From Alkalimonas collagenimarina (lineage in GTDB: Bacteria; Pseudomonadota; Gammaproteobacteria; Enterobacterales; Alteromonadaceae), in NCBI RefSeq assembly GCF_030717845.1, contig NZ_JAUZVZ010000001.1, positions 186,001 through 250,000 of the forward strand: a DNA stretch of 64,000 nucleotides. The letters run 5' to 3'. The notes beneath the pieces were generated by a model. The model did not search any database, was not told the origin of the DNA, and was given only the letters and a program-made list of their open reading frames with translations. This document shows positions 34,547 to 43,099 of this stretch, in pieces. Both the position numbers and the translations under genes were made by a program. Each line of letters opens with the position of its first letter. Within the stretch, counting starts at the first letter, position 1.

Positions 34547-35443
34547 TTACGGCTGATGTGACGCAAGTTTTTCATGAAAAAATGCCAGCGTCCTTTGCCA
34601 GGCCAGTTCTGCATTGGCTTTGTCGTACCGTTGGGTTGAGTCATTGTGAAAGCCATGTTGCGTGCCTTCATACATATGCATCTGATAGACAACCCCATGT
34701 GCGGTAAGGGCTTTTTCGTAGTCAGGCCAGGTCGCATTCACCCGGCTGTCGTGCTCGGCTAAATGGATCATCAACGGAGCCTTGATCTGGTGTCGAAGGC
34801 TTTCATGCGCCGGAGTTCCGTAAAATGGGACGCCTGCAGCCAATAAGTCTGGTTCAACTGCAGCAAGGTAGTTAACCATGTACCCCCCGAAGCAAAAGCC
34901 TACGGCGCCGAGTTGGCCACTACTAAGCGGATGTTTTTTTAAAAAATGAGCGGCGGCAACAAAGTCATGCTGTATTTTGTCACGATCCAACGAGCTTTGC
35001 ATGGCGCGTCCCTCATCATCATTGCCGGGGTAGCCACCCAATGAGTGCAGGGCGTCGGGAGCAAAAGCAACATAACCAGCTTTGGCTAACCGCCTTGCTA
35101 CATCTTTGATGTAGGGATTAAGTCCACGGTTTTCATGCACCACCAACACGACCGGCAGTAACTCTTCTGCTGTCGCAGGCTGCACAAAGTAACCCCGGCC
35201 GGTACCATGGCCTTCTGGTGAGGCAAAGCTCAGGTAGCTGGCTCTGATCGCAGGATCGTTAAATGATACTTGCTCTGCAAATGCATAATTGGGCAACAAC
35301 GCAGAGGTCAGAAAAGTCATGGAGTAGCCCAGCGCAGCCAAGCCGCCAAGCTTTTTCATAAAAGTGCGGCGATCCATTTTACCATGGGCATAATCGTCAT
35401 ACCAATCAAAGGCTTCTTGCGGAATGGAGATCAGTTTGTTCAT
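34547..35443 (-). CDS. Tat-exported dienelactone hydrolase family protein
   Basis: About 298 residues. After a short N-terminal extension there is a twin-arginine motif 'MDRRTFMKKLGGLAALGYSM', then an alpha/beta-hydrolase: 'LPVVLVVHENRGLNPYIKDVARRLAKAGYVAFAPD', nucleophile Cys in 'GAVGFCFGGYM', Asp in 'LAEHDSRV', His in 'TQHGFHND', the DLH triad. YghX-like proteins of E. coli have the same layout. It probably cleaves an ester or lactone in the periplasm. ATG at 35443 has AAGG upstream; the frame extends further to 35545 without support. Confidence 0.88.
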   Translation of the reverse strand: MNKLISIPQEAFDWYDDYAHGKMDRRTFMKKLGGLAALGYSMTFLTSALLPNYAFAEQVSFNDPAIRASYLSFASPEGHGTGRGYFVQPATAEELLPVVLVVHENRGLNPYIKDVARRLAKAGYVAFAPDALHSLGGYPGNDDEGRAMQSSLDRDKIQHDFVAAAHFLKKHPLSSGQLGAVGFCFGGYMVNYLAAVEPDLLAAGVPFYGTPAHESLRHQIKAPLMIHLAEHDSRVNATWPDYEKALTAHGVVYQMHMYEGTQHGFHNDSTQRYDKANAELAWQRTLAFFHEKLASHQP

Positions 35444-35615
35444 GTGTATACCTTGTGTGTCAGACCACTGCCATGTCAATATGGACAGCACTGTATAGAA
35501 TGAAAAGTTCTGCTTGTGTACGTTGCTATTGATGGATCTGTTCACTAATAGCGTTGATTATCAGCATAGTGCATAGTGGTTCATGAAGCAGCATGAAAAT
35601 TAATGAGGAGAGTCC

Positions 35616-36263
35616 GTGGTGAAAGCGGTTATTTTCGATATGGATGGGGTGTTGATCGATTCAGAACCGTTCTGGCAACAGGCAGAATTAAGTGTGTTTA
35701 GCCAGCTTGGCGTGAAGTTAACCGCGGAGCAAACCAAGCAAACTGCAGGTATGACGACCCAAGCCGTTGCTGATTTCTGGTATCAACATTCGCCTTGGCA
35801 GGGGCAAAGTCTGGCAGAGACTGAGGAAGCGGTTATTCAGCAGGTGGGGCAGGCTATTGTGACGCAAGGTTTAGCAAAAAAAGGTGTGCATACGCTATTG
35901 CAGCAGCTACGGCAGCGCCAAATACCGACGGCACTGGCAACCAACTCGTCGCAATTTTTAATGGACACCACCTTGCAAACGTTGGCGATCCATCATTACT
36001 TTGATGCCCATTGCTGCGTCGAAATGGTGAGCAAAGGCAAGCCCGCCCCGGATATCTACTTGCTGGCAGCAGGTAAGTTGGGGATAGCACCAGCCGATTG
36101 TCTGGTATTTGAAGATTCCTATACTGGCATCAGTGCGGCCAAAGCTGCTGGCATGACGGTGGTGGCAATTCCGGCAGCGGATGAATGGCATCATGAAAAA
36201 TTTGCCATTGCTGATGCCAAAATTCGTTGCCTGAGTGAGTTTCAACTGACCCGTTGGTGTTAA
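35616..36263 (+). CDS. hxpB: HAD hydrolase, hexitol/2-deoxyglucose-6-phosphate phosphatase-like
   Basis: 215 residues. HAD motif I 'VIFDMDGVLIDSEPFW' (nucleophile Asp), motif II 'ALATNSS', motif III Lys in 'SKGKPAPDIYL', motif IV 'CLVFEDSYTGISAAKAAGM'. The cap has 'FWYQHSPWQG', in place of the 'WYARQPWNG' of E. coli YniC/HxpB, which removes phosphate from hexitol and 2-deoxyglucose phosphates. Start is GTG at 35616 with GAGGAGAG upstream. Convergent with ndh. The HxpB assignment is by motif only. Confidence 0.8.
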   Translation: MVKAVIFDMDGVLIDSEPFWQQAELSVFSQLGVKLTAEQTKQTAGMTTQAVADFWYQHSPWQGQSLAETEEAVIQQVGQAIVTQGLAKKGVHTLLQQLRQRQIPTALATNSSQFLMDTTLQTLAIHHYFDAHCCVEMVSKGKPAPDIYLLAAGKLGIAPADCLVFEDSYTGISAAKAAGMTVVAIPAADEWHHEKFAIADAKIRCLSEFQLTRWC

Positions 36264-36268
36264 GCCTT

Positions 36269-36294
36269 CAGCGCCAATAGACACATTGGCGCTG
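36269..36294. terminator. bidirectional hairpin between hxpB-like gene and ndh
   Basis: Perfect 10-bp stem CAGCGCCAAT/ATTGGCGCTG, loop AGACAC, with an outer AGCCT/AGGCT pair. It fills the 38-bp gap between the two convergent stop codons. No long T run, so strength is uncertain. Confidence 0.6.
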
Positions 36295-36301
36295 TCTTAG
36301 G

Positions 36302-37591
36302 CTAATGCAGTTTTAGTTTCGGTCGGACCGCCCGGTTCATTTTTTCTACCAACACCAGCAGCATGCCTTTCCACCAACCATGAATGGCTATCTGATGCAT
36401 GCGGTATAGCGAAATATAGACAAAGCGCGCCAGTTTGCCTTCAATGAACATGCTATTGCCGGTCAAGTTGCCCATCAGGCTACCAACCGTGCTGTAGCGA
36501 CTTAAATTGACCAGTGAACCATGATCTTTGTAGACAAAGGGTTTAAGTGGCTTTTGACGGCGTTGTCGTAAGATATTATCAGCGACCAGACTAGCCATTT
36601 GGTGGGCTGACTGCGCGCGTGGCGGTACCCAGCTTCCATCTTGCTGCTGAAAGCCACAACAATCGCCCAGTACATAAATATCGTCAAAGCCTTTGGCCTT
36701 GAGCTCTGGCGTCACCAGAATTTGCTGTAGCCGGTTGAGTTCGAAGATTGCCAGCTTAGCAATGAAGTTTGGGACTTTCACCCCGGCTGCCCATACCATC
36801 ATCCCGGCAATGATCTGCTGATCATCGGCGGTAATAAAGCCTTGTGCATTGGCTGCACTTACTTTGGTGTTTTCGCGTACTTCTACACCCAGTAAGCTCA
36901 GCTCTTTTCGAACGGCATCGGCTATACGGCTGGGGAGTGCTGGCAGAATGCTGGGGCCAGCTTCCAGCAAGTGAATTTTTAACTTCTTTGCATTCATGGC
37001 AGATAAACCGTAGCGCTTGGCTAGGGCAGCTACATGGTACAGCTCTGCTGCCAGCTCTACACCGGTGGCTCCGCCGCCAACAATGGCGATATTCAGCGCC
37101 CGATCATCGTCTTGTTGATTGATGCGAACAAAGTTATTCATCAAAGCACGGTGGAAGCGCAGAGCTTGTGGTGCTGAATCAAGAAAGTAGCAGTGCTTGC
37201 TCACGCCAGGCGTGCCGAAATCGTTGCTGACACTGCCAATAGCCAGTACCAGAGTGTCGTAGTGAAGTGTGCGCTCTGGCACCAACAAATCGCCTTCATC
37301 GGTATAAATTGCTGCTAGTGTAAGATTTTTTTCAGCGGTATTGAGGCCGATAAATTCACCATGCTGGAACTGATAGCCATGCCGGGCCGCATGAGCACTG
37401 TAGATCACTCCGTCGGTATCGGTATCTAATGAGCCGCTGGCTACCTCATGCAGCAAAGGTTTCCATATATGGCTGGTGTTTTTATCCACCAAAGTAATTC
37501 GAGCTTTACTGGCTTTGCCTAGTTTTTTACCCAGCCTGGTAGCTAGTTCAAGTCCTCCGGCGCCACCCCCAACGATCAATATGTTTTGCAT
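36302..37591 (-). CDS. ndh: type II NADH:quinone dehydrogenase
   Basis: 429 residues. FAD motif 'ILIVGGGAGGLELATRLGKKLG', NADH motif 'NIAIVGGGATGVELAAELYH', 'LHYDTLVLAIGSVSND', 'MVWAAGVKVP', and 'YVLGDCCGFQQ', all typical of the E. coli-type Ndh. The C-terminal part 'RFVYISLYRMHQIAIHGWWKGML' is the amphipathic membrane-binding segment. It feeds electrons from NADH to quinone without pumping protons. GGAG precedes the ATG. Next to glpK, a frequent respiratory neighbourhood. Confidence 0.95.
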   Translation of the reverse strand: MQNILIVGGGAGGLELATRLGKKLGKASKARITLVDKNTSHIWKPLLHEVASGSLDTDTDGVIYSAHAARHGYQFQHGEFIGLNTAEKNLTLAAIYTDEGDLLVPERTLHYDTLVLAIGSVSNDFGTPGVSKHCYFLDSAPQALRFHRALMNNFVRINQQDDDRALNIAIVGGGATGVELAAELYHVAALAKRYGLSAMNAKKLKIHLLEAGPSILPALPSRIADAVRKELSLLGVEVRENTKVSAANAQGFITADDQQIIAGMMVWAAGVKVPNFIAKLAIFELNRLQQILVTPELKAKGFDDIYVLGDCCGFQQQDGSWVPPRAQSAHQMASLVADNILRQRRQKPLKPFVYKDHGSLVNLSRYSTVGSLMGNLTGNSMFIEGKLARFVYISLYRMHQIAIHGWWKGMLLVLVEKMNRAVRPKLKLH

Positions 37592-37774
37592 GTTGATACT
37601 CCAGTTTTTTTGAATCCATGATTCCTCCCGGGGGCTGCCTTTTTTATTGGGATTGGTGGCTGCATCAGATGCCTTATGATAAATCTTTTACGGCCGCAAC
37701 ACTATATATTTACAGTTATTTTGGATGTTGTGGCTCAGCTATATCCTCTGAGCCGGTGTTAGGTTGCTGTGGTG

Positions 37775-39250
37775 CTATGCCAGTAGTTTATTTATGGTCT
37801 GACACCAGTTCTGATAGCAGATAGCTTGTTGGTGTGGGCTCAATTCTGGGGTGAATTGAGTGGGCTTTTGCCGGAGTGTGTTGATAGCACTTAATTGCGG
37901 GTACCAGCCCAATTGATAAGCAGCCAGAAAGGCGGTACCAAAGGCGGTGGCATCCGGTTGCTTGCTGCTGAGGACCTTTGTTTGTGTCAGATCGGCTAAT
38001 GCTTGCAGGAACCATTGATTGGTCGTCATGCCACCATCGACACGGATATCCGAGAGTTCGATGCCATCCTTCCTCATTGCTTGCAGCAAATCCTGCGTTT
38101 GATAGGCGACACTTCGAAGGGCCGCCGCGCAGATCTCCTCCCGGCCACTGTTGCGGGTCAGGCCGAACAGGGCGGCTTGTGCTTTTGGTTGCCAATGCGG
38201 AGCGCCAAGGCCTGTAAAAGCGGGGATTAACAACTCGCTTTGTTGGTAACTCACCTTTTTCGCCAATGTTTCGGTGTCACTCGCCTGGCGGATGATACCC
38301 AGTTTGTCACGAAGCCATTGCACGGTGGCGCCAGCCATAAATATACTGCCTTCCAGCGCGTAAGTGCATTCGCCCTTGATACGCCAGGCCACGGTGCTGA
38401 GCAGTTGGTGTTGGCTATTAAGCACTTGTTTGCCGGTATTGACTACGGCAAAACAGCCGGTGCCATAGGTGCTTTTCAGCATACCAGGCTCGATACAAGC
38501 CTGACCAAGCAGGGCTGCTTGTTGATCGCCTAAGATGCTTAGAATAGGAATGGGGTGGCCAAATAGGTCTGGCATTGTGATACCAAGTTCGGCTGCACTG
38601 TCGCAGACCTGAGGTAGTAAGGCCGCGGGGATGTTAAATAGAGACAGTAGTTCGGGATCCCATTGCTGCTGATGAATATTAAACAGCAGAGTACGGCTGG
38701 CATTGCTGGCTTCGGTAGCGTGTACCTTGCCAGCGGTTAGTCGCCACAATAAAAAACAATCGATGGTGCCAAAACACAGCTCACCAGCCCCGGCACGGCG
38801 CCGGATGTCGGCTTGCTGATCCAGCATCCATTGCAACTTGGTGGCGGAGAAGTAGGGATCGGCCAGCAACCCCGTTTTCTGCCTTAATATGGCTTCATGC
38901 GATTGCTTCAGTTCCACACATTGATCGGCGGTACGCCGGTCTTGCCAGACAATAGCTGGATACAAGGCTTTGCCGGTCGCTTTGTCCCATAACAGGGTGG
39001 TTTCGCGCTGATTGGTAAGCGCCAGTGCAGCCACTTGTGTCGCTTTAATTTCGTTTTGCCGCATCAGTTGCTGGATGCAGTTCAATACGCTTTGCCAGAT
39101 GGCCTCTGGATCCTGTTCAACCCAGCCCGAATGCGGGTAACTCAGCGCTAGTTCTTCGTTATGGCTGGCTATAGGTTGTAACTGCCGATTGTAAAGAATA
39201 GCTCTACTGGAGCTGGTGCCTTGATCAACGGCAATAATATAGTCTGGCAT
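37775..39250 (-). CDS. glpK: glycerol kinase
   Basis: 491 residues, usual GlpK length. 'YIIAVDQGTSSSRAILY' (phosphate-1), 'SYPHSGWVEQDPEAIWQSVL', 'LTNQRETTLLWDKATGKALYPAIVWQDRRT' (glycerol-binding), and the FGGY signature 'ELLIPAFTGLGAPHW'. 'SDIRVDGGMTTNQWFLQALAD' is the adenosine motif. Phosphorylates glycerol to glycerol-3-phosphate. No glpF or glpD is next to it here. Gap to the next upstream gene (286 bp) has no further gene. Confidence 0.95.
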   Translation of the reverse strand: MPDYIIAVDQGTSSSRAILYNRQLQPIASHNEELALSYPHSGWVEQDPEAIWQSVLNCIQQLMRQNEIKATQVAALALTNQRETTLLWDKATGKALYPAIVWQDRRTADQCVELKQSHEAILRQKTGLLADPYFSATKLQWMLDQQADIRRRAGAGELCFGTIDCFLLWRLTAGKVHATEASNASRTLLFNIHQQQWDPELLSLFNIPAALLPQVCDSAAELGITMPDLFGHPIPILSILGDQQAALLGQACIEPGMLKSTYGTGCFAVVNTGKQVLNSQHQLLSTVAWRIKGECTYALEGSIFMAGATVQWLRDKLGIIRQASDTETLAKKVSYQQSELLIPAFTGLGAPHWQPKAQAALFGLTRNSGREEICAAALRSVAYQTQDLLQAMRKDGIELSDIRVDGGMTTNQWFLQALADLTQTKVLSSKQPDATAFGTAFLAAYQLGWYPQLSAINTLRQKPTQFTPELSPHQQAICYQNWCQTINKLLA

Positions 39251-39536
39251 GCTACATGACCTTTGGTAACTGTATAAATAACAAGACTCTGTATAGAGTA
39301 GCAGTTCCTGCGGAGTTTCTGGCTGTGGTTTTATCGGCTCAATGTGTATTTTGACTAAGTAATATACAAGCTATAAACGGGTTGTTAGCTAATGAAATAA
39401 AATCATACAAATAATACGTTGTGATTTTCGAAACAGCTGGGTAAGCTGTTTTAAACGACTGTATGGTTTTTATTGGAATGGAGCCAATTAGGTGTTAGAT
39501 AAAAGAGTGATCATTACTCATGATGATTGAGGTGTC

Positions 39537-41846
39537 ATGTTGGAGCGACTAAGACGTTTTTGTTTGTTAACAGAGCGAGATTTGAACTCCGACTCAATGA
39601 AGACCGTCCGCCTGAGTGTTTTGCGTATTATTATTCTGACAGGCTTGCTGTTGGCAGGTGGTGTTGTACTGCATAGTGCTTTGGAAGCCTATGCCATCGG
39701 TGCCCATCATATCATCGCGATCATTTTATCGTTTTACCTGGTGTTGCTTCTCGCGCTTGTGTTTTCGTTTCGCTTTCAAATCATCAGTAGTATTTTGCTA
39801 ATAACCTGCGTTTTTGGTGCTGGTCTGTGTATTTTGTTATTTGTCCATGATTTTGAGCTCTCTAAACTCGGGCTTTTATTTGTCTATGCAGCCCCCTTAA
39901 TTAGTCTGATGCTTTTCCCTCTCCGGGTGACCGTGGCAATCATGCTGGTCAATTTTATTCCTTTCGGTTTTCTGTTGCTATGGCAGACGCCCATTAGCTT
40001 TCTGAAGCTATCGATTGATTTGCCTGATACTCATCACTATGTGCATATCCTATTGTTTTTATTCTTTAACTTGTGTATTCCACTGTCAATCGTACGCGTA
40101 TTTTCAACCTTAAAGCGGAATACCCATCAACTACGCTCACTGAATGAGCAAGTGATGCGCAGCAACAAGTTATATGAAGAGGTGTTTGAAAATAGCCACC
40201 TTGCGACTCTGTTAACCGACCAGCCAGGCACAATTTTAAAGGCAAATAGCAAAGCGCTCAGGCTGTTGAGGCTGAGTTTGGATCATGATGTTAATTTATC
40301 GACCATTTTAACCCCTAAGCACAACAGCGAAAAAAAAGATGATTTTTGGCTTGGGCAAAATATTGAATGCCTGACTACAAATAAAAGCATCATTGTCATA
40401 AATCATATTGCTACTACGGAGCAGGGGCATTTCATTTTTCAACTGGAAGATATTTCAGCACTTCGCGATTTAAATCATCGTTTACTGACAAACGAGCAGC
40501 AACAGAAAGTGTGGCGCTGTTACGATACGCTGACACATTTGCCCAATCTAAATTTTTTTAGTCGTTTAATTCGTAAACATCTGCAGCAACAGCCGGAGCG
40601 AATGCCAGGGATGTTGATCATTGTGCGTATATGCAATATTAAACAATTTAACCAGTCGCATGGTTATAGCGCAGGTGATGGTTTGATATCCGCTTTTGCA
40701 AAAAAGGTTAGAGCAGTGCTTCCTGCCAAAGTGATGATTGGGCGGATACGGGGAGTAAAGTTTATATTATGGAGTCCTTTACCCGAGAGAGAGAGCGATG
40801 TCAGTGCCTATTCAAAAAGCTTATATCAACAACTACCAACTGCTTTGCCTGTTGAAGGTGAAGATTTGAGTTTAGCCTATGAATTTGGTGCTACGGTGAC
40901 ACCTGCTTCGTCGGATTGTATTGAGAAGTATATTGAACAGTGTGAGTCGGCGTTAGAGTTTGCAGATTATTATACTAATCCCATTGCACTATTTAATCCC
41001 AAAGCATTCGCTGAACGAGAGGCTGAGTTGCAATTAGTGGAAGAACTGAAAGCAGCATTGAGCATGCGTGAGCTATGCTTGTGGTTACAACCTAAGGTTA
41101 ACGCGGCCGGAAAGGTGTACAGTTTTGAAGCTTTACTGCGATGGGAGCGCAAACCCGGTCAGTTTGTGCCTGCCTATCGGGTGGTTCAGCTTGCTGAGCA
41201 GTACGGCTTTATTGTGACATTATCCGAGTTTGTACTGAATGATGCCGTGCGACTATTGACTGAGTGGCGTCAGAAAGGGCTGCCCTTCGTATTGTCTATT
41301 AATCTTGCCGGGCCTGACATCATTGATGCGTTGTTTTTTGCTGAATTGGTGTCATTAGCCACACACAAACCCTGGTTGGTCGATGTCCTTGAGTTAGAAT
41401 TAACTGAAACCAGCATCATTACTCAGAGCCAATTGATGTATGAAAAGCTTGGAGTGCTCAGAAAACTCGGGTTTAATCTTGCTATCGATGATTTTGGTAC
41501 CGGGCAGGCATCACTAAGTTTATTAGCAAAGTTACCCGCTACAACGTTAAAGCTTGATAGAAGCTTTCTGACAGATATACCGACGGATACACTTCAGGTC
41601 AAAGTTCTGCAAACAACTATTCAGTTGGCGAAATCATTAAATCTGGAGCTGGTTGTGGAAGGTGTTGAAACGGATCTACAACGTCGCTTTCTAATGCGAC
41701 TCGGCTGCGAAAAAATGCAAGGTTACTTATTTGCTAAGCCCAATACTCAGGCGTATTGGCATCGCCAGAAGCTCTTCAACATCAACAAATCATCAGAGCA
41801 GGTGCAGGAACTCACGCAAGCGCCAGTTAAACCAATGCTGGCATAA
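39537..41846 (+). CDS. membrane PAS - degenerate GGDEF - EAL phosphodiesterase
   Basis: 769 residues. About six membrane helices (residues 25-190), a PAS-like region ('YEEVFENSHLATLLTDQPG'), a GGDEF-like domain in which the signature has become RIRGVKFIL, so no cyclase activity is expected, then a full EAL domain: 'SFEALLRWER', 'LSINLAGPDI', 'ELELTETSII', 'LAIDDFGTGQASLSLLAKLP', 'KLDRSFL', 'VVEGVET'. It should degrade c-di-GMP. GAGG lies close to the ATG. Single gene. Confidence 0.9.
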   Translation: MLERLRRFCLLTERDLNSDSMKTVRLSVLRIIILTGLLLAGGVVLHSALEAYAIGAHHIIAIILSFYLVLLLALVFSFRFQIISSILLITCVFGAGLCILLFVHDFELSKLGLLFVYAAPLISLMLFPLRVTVAIMLVNFIPFGFLLLWQTPISFLKLSIDLPDTHHYVHILLFLFFNLCIPLSIVRVFSTLKRNTHQLRSLNEQVMRSNKLYEEVFENSHLATLLTDQPGTILKANSKALRLLRLSLDHDVNLSTILTPKHNSEKKDDFWLGQNIECLTTNKSIIVINHIATTEQGHFIFQLEDISALRDLNHRLLTNEQQQKVWRCYDTLTHLPNLNFFSRLIRKHLQQQPERMPGMLIIVRICNIKQFNQSHGYSAGDGLISAFAKKVRAVLPAKVMIGRIRGVKFILWSPLPERESDVSAYSKSLYQQLPTALPVEGEDLSLAYEFGATVTPASSDCIEKYIEQCESALEFADYYTNPIALFNPKAFAEREAELQLVEELKAALSMRELCLWLQPKVNAAGKVYSFEALLRWERKPGQFVPAYRVVQLAEQYGFIVTLSEFVLNDAVRLLTEWRQKGLPFVLSINLAGPDIIDALFFAELVSLATHKPWLVDVLELELTETSIITQSQLMYEKLGVLRKLGFNLAIDDFGTGQASLSLLAKLPATTLKLDRSFLTDIPTDTLQVKVLQTTIQLAKSLNLELVVEGVETDLQRRFLMRLGCEKMQGYLFAKPNTQAYWHRQKLFNINKSSEQVQELTQAPVKPMLA

Positions 41847-41986
41847 CATTAAAAAATAAACGACTTTTGAGTTGAAATAAGCTCATATAAGATAGTGTTT
41901 CTTTTAAACGATCGAGCATTCTTTTTTCTGATGAACTTACACCAGGCCCCTAATAAACACCTATGGCTCTGGCTACTGAGGCTGAG

Positions 41987-43099
41987 ATGTGTAAACGATT
42001 TCTGTTGATCTATCTGTGCTGTGTAGGTTGGCCTTCGCTCATTTTAGCGGAGGATGGCACCACTGATTTTTATCTGGAGCTAAAGCCAACGTCTTATCGC
42101 GCGGCTTGGTCGGGCGATGAAAACATTGCCTTATGGAAAACCCAAGCAAGGATCATGCTGCGAAAGGCACTACTCTGGCCGGATCAAGTGGTCGACTTTT
42201 CGCCGGAACTACTGGCCAGCGAACCACGTCAGGGCTATCGTGCAGAGCGCTGGGCGCTGCAAGTCACCGCTGAAAGCAGGATCACCGTCCTGCTGCTCCG
42301 GCCGGATAGCACTGAACCACAGCCAGCTTTGTTGCTGCTGCATGATCATGGTGCCCGCTTTGATATAGGGAAAGAGAAAATGATCCGGCCTTTGGCGGGT
42401 GATCATCGCTTGGCATCAGCCACTGAGTGGGTAGAGCGTTACTTCAGTGGCCACTTTATAGGTGATGAGCTGGCACGGCAGGGGTATCTGGTGCTGGCGG
42501 CAGATACCTTTGGCTGGAGTGATCGTGGCCGGGTGGAGTATGAACAACAGCAGGCCTTAGCGGCAAATTTCTTTCTGGCCGGGCGTTCGTTAGCCGGTAT
42601 GGCGGCTTACGAGGACATGCGGTTAGTTGATTTCCTGAGCGGTCTGGATGGCGTGGATGCGGACCGTATTGGGGTGGTTGGATTTTCCATGGGCGCTTTT
42701 CGGGCCTGGCAACTGGCGGCGCTGACTGATCAAGTGAAAGCCACAGTGGCCGTCGCCTGGATGAATCGTTATCAGGATTTACTGTTGCCGGGTAACAACA
42801 TACTGCGGGGGCAGTCGTCGTTTTATATGCTGCATCCTGGTCTGAATGCTCAGCTGGATATCCCTGATGTCGCTGGTATTGCTGCGCCTAAAGCGATGAT
42901 GTTGATCAATGGTGCTCAGGACCAACTGATGCCAATAGCCGGGGTACAGGCTGCCTATCAGCGAATGCAGCAGATCTGGCAAGCGCATGACGCGGCTGAC
43001 CAGCTGCAGACCGGGTTGTGGCCCGGCGCTGGCCACGAGTTTAACGCTGCGCAACAACTGCAAGCCTGGCAATGGCTGGCAACGCAGCTGGATCCCTAG
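41987..43099 (+). CDS. exported alpha/beta hydrolase, dienelactone/acetyl-esterase-like
   Basis: About 370 residues with a signal peptide (MCKRFLLIYLCCVGWPSLIL, cut after AE-). 'PALLLLHDHGARFDIGKEKM' is typical of the Abhydrolase_7 group; nucleophile Ser in 'GVVGFSMGAFRAW', Asp in 'INGAQDQLMP', His in 'GAGHEFNA'. Likely a periplasmic esterase for a sugar or cell-wall ester. ATG at 41987 follows GAGG; the in-frame start at 41963 has none. Its stop codon overlaps that of the convergent sbcC by four bases. Confidence 0.82.
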   Translation: MCKRFLLIYLCCVGWPSLILAEDGTTDFYLELKPTSYRAAWSGDENIALWKTQARIMLRKALLWPDQVVDFSPELLASEPRQGYRAERWALQVTAESRITVLLLRPDSTEPQPALLLLHDHGARFDIGKEKMIRPLAGDHRLASATEWVERYFSGHFIGDELARQGYLVLAADTFGWSDRGRVEYEQQQALAANFFLAGRSLAGMAAYEDMRLVDFLSGLDGVDADRIGVVGFSMGAFRAWQLAALTDQVKATVAVAWMNRYQDLLLPGNNILRGQSSFYMLHPGLNAQLDIPDVAGIAAPKAMMLINGAQDQLMPIAGVQAAYQRMQQIWQAHDAADQLQTGLWPGAGHEFNAAQQLQAWQWLATQLDP